Positions 33,870-45,547 of a stretch of DNA of 64,000 nucleotides are shown piece after piece (within the stretch, counting starts at the first letter, position 1; the number at the start of each line of letters is the position of its first letter). Both the position numbers and the translations under genes were made by a program. The stretch spans positions 52,012,443 through 52,076,442 of the forward strand of contig CP136068.1 of assembly GCA_032622095.1 (NCBI GenBank). Reading direction: 5' to 3'. A model generated the notes under the pieces. The model made no database searches. It was not told the origin of the DNA and saw only the letters and a list, made by a program, of their open reading frames with translations. This stretch comes from Siphonodentalium dalli (lineage: Eukaryota > Mollusca > Scaphopoda > Gadilida > Siphonodentaliidae).

Positions 33870-34920
33870 TATATATATATATAATAATATTCCATACTAC
33901 AGAGACAACACTTACCGGTACTACAACTAAATGCTCTTCCAATGAGACAAAACCAATCTGCGCAAACACGCCCTTGTCTTGGAAAGTTGGTTGCACTAAT
34001 TAATTAGATGAAAAGAACCGGCCGAATCTTCCTGGTCCCGAAAATATCCAGGCCGAATCTTACCATTCTCGGCCACCAGTAATTTGAGTAAAACAATTTC
34101 ACTGAGTAGTGACTAAGTGAGTAGTAACATCCAGGCCGAATCTTACCATTATCCGTTTTATGATATTGTATTATTGATAAAATTTTATCGGCCTACCACC
34201 GCACCAGTAATTTGAGTAAAACAATTTCACTGACTGAGTAGTATTAAAGTAATATATGTGTGTAAATGAATAGTACTGAAATCACCTTCGGTTGTTAATT
34301 TGTTACTAATATAGGTCGGTTTTATTTCGCAATTTGGACAAAAATTACTGTTGAACTTCGATTGAATGTTTCATAACAAACCAACGTGTTTCATCAAACC
34401 GGATATGAACTGAAAGTTGACAAACAAGAAATCCCAGGGAGTGTGTTGGGCTGAAATCTCACTCTCAGTGAAGGTGATCACGTTGTTCACAGATTTAGCA
34501 AATTCTATTTCGATAAAATCCAAATTCATTTAATTATATATATATATATATATGTAGAAATTTATCAAAAATACACATTCGCATTGTTCAAACGAGCACC
34601 TGTGGGCACCTGTTTTTTTTTTATCAATGACTATAATCGAAGTTAGGTCACACAATTTAGTTATAAGTATTCTCTATGCGCAGCCGCCGTGTCCTTGGTA
34701 AAATCGAGGTCAAAACAAGCATGGCCGCCTCCATGTGGATGAGATTTTGAAGTCTGCGACATGGAAACTTATTTTATTGACCTATTTATGATGACAGTAT
34801 ATCGCTAAATGTCTGGTGAAATTAGTTTGCAAGTAGCTTTTGTTTTGCACCTGAAAATAAATTTCTCTCATTCATAATCTTCGCATTCAGACGGTTCCGT
34901 TTATAAAATCATTATAAACT
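33870..34920. promoter_or_regulatory. 5' region of TOMM40 (promoter and leader not resolved)
   Basis: It contains a ~130-bp imperfect tandem duplication (ccaggccgaatcttaccat at about 34048 and 34130; cagtaatttgagtaaaacaa at about 34077 and 34205), an AT microsatellite near 34540, and a short upstream ATG frame of nine codons at 34721-34750. A pyrimidine-rich acceptor-like stretch ending CATTCAG at about 34891 hints at a 5' UTR intron. No TATA box or other core element is convincing. Confidence 0.4.
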
Positions 34921-35179
34921 ATGGGAAATTCGGCCTCTGGGAAACCCCAGAGTTCTAGTTCTACGGCAAATGCGAGCTCAAATTTGGCAAAGGAATCAGG
35001 CGTGCCGGCACCACCAACAGTTGAACCAGTAAAGTCAGCATTTCCTGAGCCACCGATGTCAGAAACGGCATCAACACAGCAGTCTGCACAACCACCGCCG
35101 CCTTATCAGCAACCTGAACCAAATCCGTTGTTTGTGAATAATCCAGGAACTTTTGAAGATCTGCACAAGGCATGCAAAG
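34921..35179 (+). CDS. TOMM40: TOMM40 exon 1: start of the mitochondrial outer-membrane import pore
   Basis: ATG at 34921 opens MGNSASGKPQSSSSTAN, followed by a Ser/Pro-rich linker and NPGTFEDLHKACK, ending at AAAG|GTGACA in phase 1. NPGTFE.(L/C)H..CK is the Tom40 signature at the end of the variable N-terminal extension, just before the barrel. Tom40 is a ~19-strand beta-barrel that forms the protein-conducting channel of the TOM complex in the mitochondrial outer membrane. Animal Tom40 proteins commonly begin MGN with a Pro-rich tail, as here. The next exon restores CKEIFP. The open frame beyond 35179 is intronic. An MGxxxS start also fits N-myristoylation, which is untested. Confidence 0.95.
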
Positions 35180-35679
35180 GTGACATTTTGTATTTACCCT
35201 CTCCCAACCAATCCTTTTTGGGAGCAAGTCATTTCGTACCCTACTTTGGACTAACCAGCTTGTACCCTCCGAAAAAAGTCAACTCGTACACGATTATATG
35301 ATTATGAGTCATCTCGTAACCGATTAATCGGATTATGTCAATTTATGAGTCATTTCCTACCTTCTGATTTTATTTAGGCTGCAGACCCATTTCGCTGTGT
35401 ATGAGGCCAAAAGGAAGAATACCTGAGTTTAGGGTAACATGAAGGAAAAAAACAGAGGCGGGCGTGCGGTACTTATTTTTTCATTTTATTTTTCACGGGG
35501 GATAGTATTTAAGTATTTGTGCCTTCTAATCGTCTGCCAGTGTCACTCGTATAAAGCTTGGGCAAGTCATTGTCACACTAATCAATGTCATGGTAGCTTT
35601 AAATTTAATCAGTTTAATGGTGTTACAGAAGTTCAATGACATGTATACAGCATGATATTAAATGATATTATATATAGAA

Positions 35680-36308
35680 CTAGAAGGTGACCCGACTTCG
35701 TCCGGGCTTTGACCTTGAATTGACCATTTTGAAGGTCAAGGTCAGTTCGGGGTCACAATTTGACCCGTCGAAAACACTCCCCCGATAAAAGTATTCGTAG
35801 GTATCAAATTTCGTCGAAATCCGTTAATTGTTTAATTTATTTTGAGTTAATTCTGCCTTTTTAATCAAGAGACATGATGGTAGCCGTCCCGTGATGGTAC
35901 CCGACCCTAAAATAGGTACGTTTGTGGGTACCCGTTTCAAGGTGAAGATCACCTCGGGCGGAAAGCCCTAAGTACGTCACACAAGTGACAACACGCTCAT
36001 GTCTGGATGCAGTCTTACATGCACACGCCCAGATGTAATAATCACATTACACACATGCGCTCTTTATCGACGACACTGCGGATACGAACGCTCTTTAACT
36101 ATCAACGCGATTAACCCCACCGTGCCAATGGCGGTAATTTTTGTGACTGGGGGTGGAGAATGGGTGCTCTAACGTTCTCAGAAGCGATGCGATGCCACTT
36201 CATCTGGTATTTTACCCTTAGATAGGAAGTTTGGGCTCAATCCGTCCGGCAGTTTTCGAGTTCATCGCGATCACACACACACACATATCTTCCAAAATAT
36301 ATAATAGA
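35680..36308 (-). mobile_element. 629-bp Helitron-like element, minus orientation
   Basis: On the minus strand it begins TCTATTATATATTTTGGAAG, followed by GT repeats, and ends with the hairpin CCCGGACGAAGTCGGG and CTAG after about 6 nt. It sits between A and T, the Helitron target. The same family forms the chain at 43159-47663. No Rep/helicase gene is present. Confidence 0.8.
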
Positions 36309-37499
36309 TAAGTGTCTAGTGTTGGAAATTAAACAGTTTATGTTCACGCTGATGCTCCAGGCCAAATCCTACGAGTGGACATATTACTGTTCAATTTCCC
36401 ACACAAGACACTTATGATATTTTGTTTATCCACCGACTCGAATACTAAGAAATTTTGCGAAATATTCAACTCAGAAGGTGAATTTAACAAGAGTTCCTCC
36501 ATTGGAAATGGCACATACATGCGGCAAGGCGAACGTGACGTACAGAATTATTTTTAATCTGACATTTTATTACTATGTCTTTTTCTGTCAGTTCAGAATC
36601 CGTGTGGTACCGGTTCACGCACGACAACATGTCTGTGCTATATAGCGATTCTTTGAAAATGTGACATAAATTGAAAAAAATAAAACTCTGCCTCTATCAT
36701 ATTCCTATATGATTTAAGTTATATGAGATATCCAAATTTAATAATCTGAAAATTTTGTCATTGTAACTAATTCCGTTGTATTAAAAACAATTGTTGATGA
36801 CATGGTATAATTTTTTTTAGTAATTCTCTGTTTTTTTTACTTTAATTAAAAATAATCAGAACTTGTCAGTTGTCCACTATTCATATGTGTTATCCTACAC
36901 GTATGTTACCAATAGATCCCATCTAAGAGTTTTAAAAAACATTACATCAAAATTATCGATCAGTTCCTGTTTCAGGGGCATGAGTTTTCCACCCCACCCC
37001 CAATGTCCCGTACAACACTTTTATGAACAAAAGTTATCATTGTTTTCAAACAACAGATCAACAATCCATACCAGATCAAATCTTCTTACCATATAAGGTG
37101 CAAACCATAGTATTAAGAGCATTTTCCATTATACTGGCATTATTATAAGATTATTATACATTTAAAAATGTCCCGTACAACACTATCTATGGTGTTGTAT
37201 GGGACATGTCCCGTACAACACCAGGAAAAATCAATCGTTCCATTTACTAAAATGTCAATTTTCAAATACTAACAAATGCACCTCACATTATGTACACTTG
37301 TTGTTAATATAATAATGGTAAGTAGTTTGTAATTATTTGTATTTAACATAACTGACCAAGGCACTACTTGGGTTAATATCCTTGTGGTCCAACTATAATA
37401 GTATACCACATGTCAAATTTGGTATGGTAATAGATATCTGTACACATTGGATGATCATATATAACAGTGGATATCAATTCATGCATTAGAAAATAATGC

Positions 37500-38060
37500 A
37501 TACTAAATTAACCACCATGGCACTTCAATGGTTAACTAGCTTGCTGACTAAACTGAATTACAGTGTAGCAATATATTTTGAATAAAATTAACCCCTACAT
37601 TTTCAGCCTTGATGTTTATCATCCAAAATAAGGTTATTTTGACAAAATGTCAACTCCAGGGTGAAAAAATAAGTTATGTATCATTGTGTCAAATCTGTGT
37701 AATACAATAGGAATAGACCAGTTCACTTTTAAGTGAAAACTGGCGTATGAAAGTACCAGCCATAGCATTGCAATGGTTAACTGACATGTAGTGATAAATA
37801 ACTGTGTAGCAATATATTGAATGAAATTTAACCCTTACAGTTTTCAGTTTTGATGTTGGTCACCCAAAATGAGGATATGTTGACAAAATGTCAACTTCAG
37901 GATATAAAATATGTTGTGCATCATCGTCTCAAGACTTTGTAATGAAATATAGCAATAGACCGGTTAGCTTTTAAGTGAAAACTGGCATATGAAAGTACCA
38001 GCCATAGCATTGCAATGGTTAACTGACATGTAGTGATAAATAACTGTGTAGCAATTATGT
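37500..38060. repeat. 242-bp tandem repeat, ~2.3 copies
   Basis: catagcattgcaatggttaa recurs 242 bp apart (37761 and 38003), with a more diverged copy from about 37500 (atggcacttcaatggttaac). Shared text includes gtgtagcaatatattgaat-like words and tgttgacaaaatgtcaactt. No coding frame is kept between copies. Confidence 0.8.
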
Positions 38061-38069
38061 GGCAAACTT

Positions 38070-38900
38070 GACTGAAATTGAGAATTTGAATTCATTTGGA
38101 GTTCTGGCCTACTTTGAGTAAGGTGGCATTTGATCTGAAGAAGTAACTTGATTCAGGATTTATTATGGATGATATATCACATTATCTGAATTGGATATGT
38201 TGATGCATAGACCTAACTTTAGTCAAAAATGTAAAAACAAACAACAACAAAAACGATTTATTCTCTTTTTGCACATTTTGCTGTGAAAGCACACACTAGT
38301 ACCATATACCTAGTAATTGATTTAAATGATTTAAACTATTGAAATAACTATAGATAATTATATCCAAATGAATTAATTTTAAAGTTGATTGTTATCTAGA
38401 GTTACATTTGTTATATCAAATAAAATTGTTTATTTGAATATGATCTGGTATTGGTTATTTTCTACAGTATAGGCTATATTGTTACATAATATCTTCAACT
38501 TTCTCTCATTGAATGGAATCTGCTATTAAAACTGAACAAGTGCAGCAGTACTTAGGGTTTAGACAATATAATATAATAAAACATAATGCCAAGATTAAAT
38601 ACTAAATTCTAATGTGTATAATTATAGATCTATGTTATGCCAGGTTTGTGGCATCTGTAATTTCTGTATTTAGTAGGCACTTGAATTTAAATTATAGCCT
38701 GAATATTCCAATATCACACTCAGTCATAGCTTCAATAATACAGAGTATTCATACACACTAATTTCAGTGTATCTATAATTCTAAAGCACACATCATTGCA
38801 GTGTATCTAAATCCTTCTAAATCAGTTCTTGCATTCTTGCCATGAAAGGAATGAGAGAAAATTGAAGCTTTTATGTATTACAGTTGATATAATTTGAGAA
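38070..38900. other. AT-rich stretch without recognised feature
   Basis: Very AT-rich, with stops in all frames. It separates the two clusters of the TGTCCCG motif. Confidence 0.5.
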
Positions 38901-39989
38901 ATATGCTAAATGTCCCGTACGACACCTGGATTTTGTCCCGTACAACACTAATTCAACAAAAAAACAGTAAAATAGTATTTTACATAGAAATCTAGTTTAC
39001 ACTTCTATTGTTGAACATTATTTACCAAAATGTTTAACATATGCATTAGTTTTGCACACTTTACTATTAGAAATGGGCAAAATGTGGAGCAGTGACAAAA
39101 ATGTCCTGAACAACATATTTTCTTTGTCCCGTACAACACCGCTGTTTATTTGCTACCATGCCAATTTATCTGAATTTTGAAAAAAAATCATGTTTTCCAT
39201 TATAAAGAGCAATCTTTCCTATCTTAACATTTTATAATTTGAAGGACTTAATTATGCACATCTAACAGAAATATTGCTAAATAGTTGAGTACCCTAATAA
39301 TCATGTCACAAACATGTCCCGTACTACACCCAACTATTATGCCATATTATAGAAAAAATCTTTGCTCAATATCATGAACTATGATTCCAAGAGTTTGACA
39401 TAGGAATGAGTGATAATTAAACACAAAATATTGTCTGCAAACTTCAATCAATTAATCGCCAGAAGCTGGAGTGTTTTCAACATGTCCCGTACAACACCAA
39501 AATAATCGCCCTATAGTTGACAGGTGCCATGTTTCTATTCTGATTCATATGAACGCATTTGTGAAGTTTAATAGCTAAAACGCAGGATCTATCCGCACAC
39601 GGAAGTGTTTCCGCCATATTCAATCGGCAAAATATCCGGTTACTTTCGATTTGCTAGTTAATACATATCGCGTGTTTTCTGGTTTCCGCTTTCGAGAAAT
39701 CGGCGAGGTTTGCCGAACAATGACGAGGGAATACGAATATACTACAACAACAATGACAGCACTTCCGTTTTTCGTGAATTGACGATATTTGCAAGGAAAT
39801 GGTTTACTTGTTTAAGCTAATTCCGTAGTCGCGAATTCCTAATTACCAAAAAATAAAATGAAGTCGGAGGAAATTTTTGAAAAACGATAAAATGGAATTT
39901 GGCGGCAGGTTTTGAGTAGGGGCGGGCGGGTTACCCTAAACACAGGTATTCTTCGTTTTGGCCTGATATATGATCGACGAAGTATATAA

Positions 39990-41150
39990 CTACCTTACTC
40001 GTATTTAAATTCGCGCAGTACTATTTTTCGCACACCCATCGGTGCGCGAATTTAAAACTGAGCGAAAAATAGTACGAATTTATACCAAACCATGTGGGAA
40101 AATGTGAGGGTTATATGTTCGTGAGTTACATATACAAGTTTTACTGAAGATTGGAGTGATTACATTCATATTCGGACATCCAATCCCAATACCATTTAAA
40201 GCATATAAAGCGATAAATAATGGTATAATCTTCGACGTTTCAATGCTTGTAAAAATACACATATCTCAGAGTGAAGGTGCCGAAAGCACGTCTCCATACC
40301 CACAACCCTGCATATAACAGTCTTAAGTAATTTATGTGAACCCAACTATTTAAAATAAAAAAAATAAAAATTCTGAAGTCAGCAACCTACGCAGTTTTGG
40401 TTTTACTGTCGAACTCAATTAAATTATCCCCATAACTGTTTAAATATCAGAATAATTACTTGGATGATATATATACACCCATCTTCACAACAAGATTATA
40501 ATGCAGTTATGTTTTACTCGATATAAATTTCCATCGTGATGTTTTTCACTACACACACATCACACTGTCCAATCGGCTCGCGGAATATCAGTGTGAACGT
40601 CAGAATACCAGTGCTGTACAGGAGAATATCAGTGTTTTTAAGCGATATGATGGTACGGTTGTACCATTATTAGAAATGGACGGCTAAATAACAAGACAAA
40701 AAACAATGGAAATGAATATACGATCAATTTTACATTTACCCAGTGGAGGGGTCACCTGGTGATGTTCAGTTCGACTCTGGGTGATCTTGCCTTTGTTTAA
40801 AGCAGAAAAAATAGGGTGTACAAACTCGTAGGGGGAGGTCAAATTTTGCCGTAGTCGGTATTCTAGTGCGTTTTGTTTAATTCCTGAGCATAACTTGCGG
40901 AATCTTTTATCAAATTCCAACAGCGGAATCTATTGGCAAAACGTGCACATCGAAATCACTGGCGTGTATCAGTTGGAAATACACAAAAATAAATCAAAAC
41001 GAGGGGCGGTGATCACAGGAAATGGCACGGCGAACTACCAGTGCATGCCAACGAGGGCTACCAGTGCCAAATTTTCTTTATATGGCAAGTTATATTGGGT
41101 ATATGTTGATAAACGCTTCATACAGGGCATCGTGCACATGAAATGCCTTA
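39990..41150 (+). mobile_element. Repeat copy with TACCAGTG-like words; inverted partner at 52130-52600
   Basis: Opening ctaccttactcgtatttaaa and the later block from cactgtccaatcggctc to tatatgggtat are found in the same order on the minus strand at 52600-52130. Here the block is interrupted between ataacaagac (about 40695) and agcggaatctattggc (about 40920) by ~225 bp that the partner lacks. Words like gaatatcagtg and aataccagtg repeat within it. Open frames seem incidental. Confidence 0.6.
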
Positions 41151-41541
41151 CTCTTGAGTGCCTAATAAAAGTACAGGGTGGAATAATAGTACAGGTTGGA
41201 AAATTTCGCGTAACTGAATAATAGTACAGGGCGTAATAAACGTACAGACTGGAAATATTAGTACCATACATCCCAACAAAACGCACCATCTGACTGGTTT
41301 ACTGATGCCATGTGTCATGTGACAGAAATAGTTTCGATGGATAGCCAGGTCTGTGAATCTACAGTGTGCTGATCACTGTCAACAATCAAGAGTTCATTTA
41401 TCTATGAATAACACAATTTAAGATTGGTGCATTATTTATTTTGGTTAATTTAATAAACGTACAGGACCAAATAACGATCGTACAGGTGGGAATTTTACCT
41501 CGATTTTAATAATCGTACATGTATGTTTATTAAGCACTCAG
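41150..41541. mobile_element. ~0.39-kb MITE with (T)AATAAACGTACAGG ends
   Basis: gagtgcctaataaaagtaca at the left and the reverse of ctgagtgcttaataaacata at the right form the ends. Inside, gtacagg words recur at short intervals. Partial copies lie at about 52600-52660 and 57950-58045 (the latter with cgtacatgtacgtttattag). Confidence 0.55.
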
Positions 41542-41774
41542 AGTACCATTCCCAAAATAACAACAAAGTTGATCTAGAAGGGTAAATATGTGGATCTATA
41601 ATAGGAAAATACGAAACTTCAACTATACGTCGATACTCAAAGCTAGTGTAAAATATAGAACAAATTTCATGATGTCCAGGTCAGAATATGGCACTTTTGT
41701 AAAAAAAAATCTTAAAACTATTGGGATACGTCGGTTTAAATGCAATTTTCCGAACTTGTACAGTAGCTGAATAA

Positions 41775-43158
41775 TCTATATATATATATTGAGACTTCCA
41801 TATATATATATATATGTGTGTGTGTGGGTACTTCATAGAATCGAAAACGGCTGCGTGGATCAAGGTCAAATTTTGTATATAAGGGTAAAAAGCCACGGGG
41901 ATCGCCGACGTCGCATTTTGGACAAGCTCTGATCACTCATTCTCCACTCCCAATCAATAAAATCACCGCAAACACGGCGGGGGTTAATCGTGTTGATATT
42001 CGCTCGCGATCCAAGAGGAGTAACTCTACATTTTTTTATATCTGTATATGTATATTTTTATATCCATATTCACTTCAAACTGCTAAACCCGTTGAGCCAA
42101 AACTTGCTAATACCTCCCAAAATATAGAATTTACATTTTCTCATAAATACATTTCTTGTTACGGCTGAAAATCTTAGTCTATTTTCGATACATTCATATA
42201 AACAAGCTCTAAACTTACACCCCTCGATTCGTGCTAACTCACGCACCTTATATGGCTGCTAAAATTTAGTAAATACGAGGCAGCGCGATACGTCCCTGAA
42301 TCTGACGGGACTTCCACTGCCTTCTCCTTTGGCCATCTCGTAAAGGTGGGGGGTCACTCCCAAGCCGTGAATGCCAACAACAACGACATTGTTGGCGAGA
42401 AAATAATTAGTTCAAATTACTAAATCCACACAATGCTAATTTTCTCTTTACGGCAATGTGAGAATCTTTGGGCAAGAATTTTCGGGTGGCCAACAATAAC
42501 GACATCGTTGGCATACCCTCTTGATTAAAAAGACAGAATTAACTCATTAAAAAATGCGTGTTGCCCCAAGCCGTGAATGACCATCTCGTAAAGGTGGGGG
42601 TCACTCCCAAGCCGTGAATGCCAACAACAACGACATTGTTGGCGAGAAAATATTTACTAAATCCACACAATGCTAATTTTCTCTTTATGGCAATGTGAGA
42701 ATCTTCGGGCGAGAATTTTCGGGTGGCCACCAAGCCGTGAATGCCAACAACAACAACATCGTTGGCATACCTCTTTTAGGGATGGGTATTGGGTATCATA
42801 ATTCCTCTTGATTAAAAAGACAGAATTAACTCATTAAAAAATGCGTGTTGCCCCAAGCCGCGAATGCCAACAACAACGACATCGTTGGCATACCTCTTTT
42901 AGGGACGGGTATCATAATTCCTCTTGATTAAAAAGACAAAATTAACTCATTAAAAAATGCGTGTTGTGTGATTCTTATGTCTGTCGTTCCTAGGAAAGGG
43001 GTAAATTTTCATCGGGTCAGTTTGTACCTTAAATCATACCTCTTTTAGGGACGGGTACCATAATTTCTCTTGATTAAAAAGGCACAATTAACTCATTGAA
43101 AAGCCAAAAAAATGTCATGTTTCGGACCAACGCCGCCAGTGGCGGGCTAACCTGCTAG
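41775..43158 (+). mobile_element. Helitron-like element, family 2, complete
   Basis: Begins A|TCTATATATAT and ends with a CCGCC-AGT-GGCGG hairpin, then CTAACCTG and CTAG at 43155-43158. The interior has repeated cassettes (aagccgtgaatgccaacaac ... attgttggc, and acctcttttagggacggg). The element at 47664-48554 is a second copy of this family. Confidence 0.7.
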
Positions 43159-43800
43159 TCTCCTATATATTTTGAGAACTACGAATATCTCATATATATT
43201 TTGAAGACCTCTGTCTGTATGTATGTTTGTTTGTTTGTTTGTTTGTCTGTCTGTCTGTCATTAATACAAATCTACGATTCTCGACCGATCGGGACGAAAC
43301 TTGGTACGTGTGTGTAGTTTGACCAGGCGGTGAACGTTGTCGTATTGGCGAGCCCGTGCGGCGCCCGCTTCGCGCATGCGCAGACGAGATCTCGGCAACG
43401 GGTGGAGCTATCGACTTGAAATTTGGTATGTGAATGTGTCTTGCCCCGGATACGAATTTTATCGGGTCGCCGAGCCCGTGCGACGCCAGCTTCGCGCATG
43501 CGCAGACCAGATCTCGGAAACGGGTGGAGCTATCGACTTGAAATTTGGTATTTGAATGTATCTTGCCCCGGATACGAATTTTATCGGGTCGCCGAGCCCG
43601 TGCGACGCCAGCTTCGCGCATGCGCAGACGAGATCTCGGAAACGGGTGGAGCTATCGACTTGAAATTTGGTTTTTGAATGCGACGCCAGCTTCGCGCATG
43701 CTCAGACCAGATCTCGGAAATGGGTAGAGCTATCGACTTGAAATTTGGTTTTTGAATAGCCCGGATGAATAGCCCGGACAACGTCGGGCTCATCGGCTAG
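43159..43800 (+). mobile_element. Helitron-like element with 122-bp internal repeats
   Basis: Begins TCTCCTATATATTTTGAG directly after the CTAG of the previous element. It contains about four copies of a 122-bp unit (cgacgccagcttcgcgcatg at 43481 and 43603, truncated at 43681, variant at 43359). It ends with the CCCGGACAACGTCGGG hairpin and CTAG. Frames of 60-140 codons on both strands are the repeat read through. Confidence 0.7.
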
Positions 43801-44405
43801 TCTATTATATATTTTGGAAGATCTGTGTGTGTGTGTGTCTGTGTGTTCGCGATGGACTCGAAAACGGCCGAACCGATTTCGATGAAACTTGGTATGTGGG
43901 GGTATTTTCGGCCGAGAACTGGCAGGGGCCTATTAATTTGTCCGTGCGACATGACCTTGACCTTGAAATCGGGTAATTTCAAGGTCAAATGCCCGAATAT
44001 CACGGGATTTCGATGAAACTTGGTATGTGGGGGTACTTTCTTATGGCGAGTCTCTTAAGCATATTCATTTGCCCGTGCGACGTGACCTTGATGTTGAAAT
44101 CGGGTAACTTCAAGGTCAAATCGCCAATTTTGATGGTATTTCGACGAAATTTGATACGTGGGGTTACTTTTGTCCACTGATTGTTTTGGACGGGTCCAAT
44201 CGTGACCCCGACCAGACCTTGACCTTCAAAATGATCAATTCAAGGTCAAATCGGGTAAAACCGGATGGATTTCGACGGGCACGTTTGTCGGGTATTTTGT
44301 CCGGGCAGTGTTTTTGGACTGGTCAAATCGTGACCCCAATTGACCTTGAGCTTCAAAATGGCCAATTCAAGGTCAAAGCCCGGACGAAGTCGGGTCACCT
44401 TCTAG
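43801..44405 (+). mobile_element. 605-bp Helitron-like element, family 1
   Basis: TCTATTATATATTTTGGAAG...CCCGGACGAAGTCGGG, TCACCTT, CTAG. It includes GT repeats, cgatggactcgaaaacggc and several gaccttgaccttcaaaat words. It abuts its neighbours without any spacer. Confidence 0.8.
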
Positions 44406-44871
44406 TCTATTATATATTTTGGAAGATCTGTGTGTGTGTGTGTGTGTGTGTTCGCGATGGACTCGAACACGGCTGGACCGATTTCGACCAAACTTGGTAC
44501 GGACACGTAATTCGATCCGGGAACGAACATGGGCCTATTGATTTTCAGATCAGAGGTCAACTTTTCACGTGTCGAGGTCAAATCTGTTTTTACGCTGTGT
44601 TACGGGACTTTCATTTTAGTTCGGTGCTTACAAATCGATTCGAAACAGCGCGAATAATAAAATGCCAGTCATATTAATGACACTGTGAGAATCTTTCGTG
44701 TTTCCTCTTTCCAACGATATATAATGCGTATGTATCCGTTTTAGTTATCTGCCTCAATTATCAAGAAGAAGTGGTACTATCTTCCATCGGGATAAAAACA
44801 ATGCGTAACTTCTATGACGTCGTTAGAGGTCATAACGTCAAGAAACTCAAACAATATATGATAGCCGGAAA
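44406..44871 (+). mobile_element. Helitron-like element, family 1, 3' truncated
   Basis: Starts with TCTATTATATATTTTGGAAG immediately after CTAG but runs into the next element at 44872 (after ...ggaaA) with no hairpin end, so the next copy probably inserted into it. Confidence 0.7.
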
Positions 44872-45547
44872 TCTATTATATATTTTGGAAGATCTGTGTG
44901 TCTGTGTGTGTGATCGCGATGGACTCGAAAACGAACGAGCCGATTTCGATGAAACTTGGTATGTGGGGGTATTTTCTGTCGGGATGTGGCATAGGCCTAT
45001 TAATTTTCAGATCCGAGCTCAACTTTTCACGTGCCGAGGTCAAATCTGTTTTTACGCCGTTTTGCGCTAATATATTTCAGTTCGGTGCTCACAAATCGAT
45101 TCGATATAGCGCGAATAATAAATTGCCAGTCATATAATTTGCACGGTTAGAATCTGTGGCGCTTCATCTTTCCAATGATGTATCACACACCTGTGTACGT
45201 TTAAAGTTTCTACCTTAATTATCGGGAAGAACGCAGGACCATGCTTCGCTCATCGAAAAACATTGCGTAAATATATTACGCCATCAACAGATCATGACGT
45301 GATCGCGTTAACTCTTAACCGGCCGATGTCGCGTTAACTCAACACCGGCCGAGGTATCCGCAAATGACATTGGGCTATATATCTCGGAAACGGGTGGAGC
45401 TATCGACTTGAAATTTGGTATGTGAATGTATCTTGCCCCGGATACGAATTTTATCGGGTCGCCGAGCCCGTGCGACGCCAGCTTCGCGCATGCGCAGACC
45501 AGATCTCGGAACGGGTGGAGCTATCGACTTGAAATTTGGTTTTTGAA

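Larger units (their letters stand above)
37004..39498. repeat. Dispersed 16-bp motif TGTCCCGTACAACACC, ten copies
   Basis: Copies or one- to three-base variants start at 37004, 37169, 37191 (inverted), 37207, 38911, 38934, 39102 (degenerate), 39125, 39315 and 39483. The flanks are unrelated, so the motif alone is conserved. Two copies at 37191-37222 are divergent around the palindrome GGGACATGTCCC. Spacing is irregular, in clusters. Transposase or host factor sites are possible; the function is unknown. Confidence 0.85.
35404..39964. mobile_element. Region bounded by 35-bp inverted repeats (putative ~4.6-kb element)
   Basis: aggccaaaaggaagaatacc... at 35404-35438 is matched in reverse at 39930-39964 with 2 mismatches in 35. 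Both sides are followed inwards by GGCGGGCG-type sequence. No clear target duplication was found and no intact gene lies inside, so this may be a non-autonomous or decayed element. The ten TGTCCCGTACAACACC motifs and a 242-bp tandem repeat lie within it. It is in TOMM40 intron 1. Confidence 0.5.

Noticed and set aside
34961-35227. 88-codon frame antisense to TOMM40 exon 1
   Set aside because: Shadow of a GC-richer coding exon with no independent support.
35180-35301. Extension of TOMM40 exon 1 to the stop near 35301
   Set aside because: Homology stops exactly at AAAG|GTGACA, and exon 2 continues the Tom40 sequence in phase.
43190-43727. Long frames on both strands with repeated VARARRPDKIRIRG or RRLDLGNGWSYRLEIW text
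   Set aside because: 122-bp repeat inside a Helitron-like element; frames exist on both strands at once.
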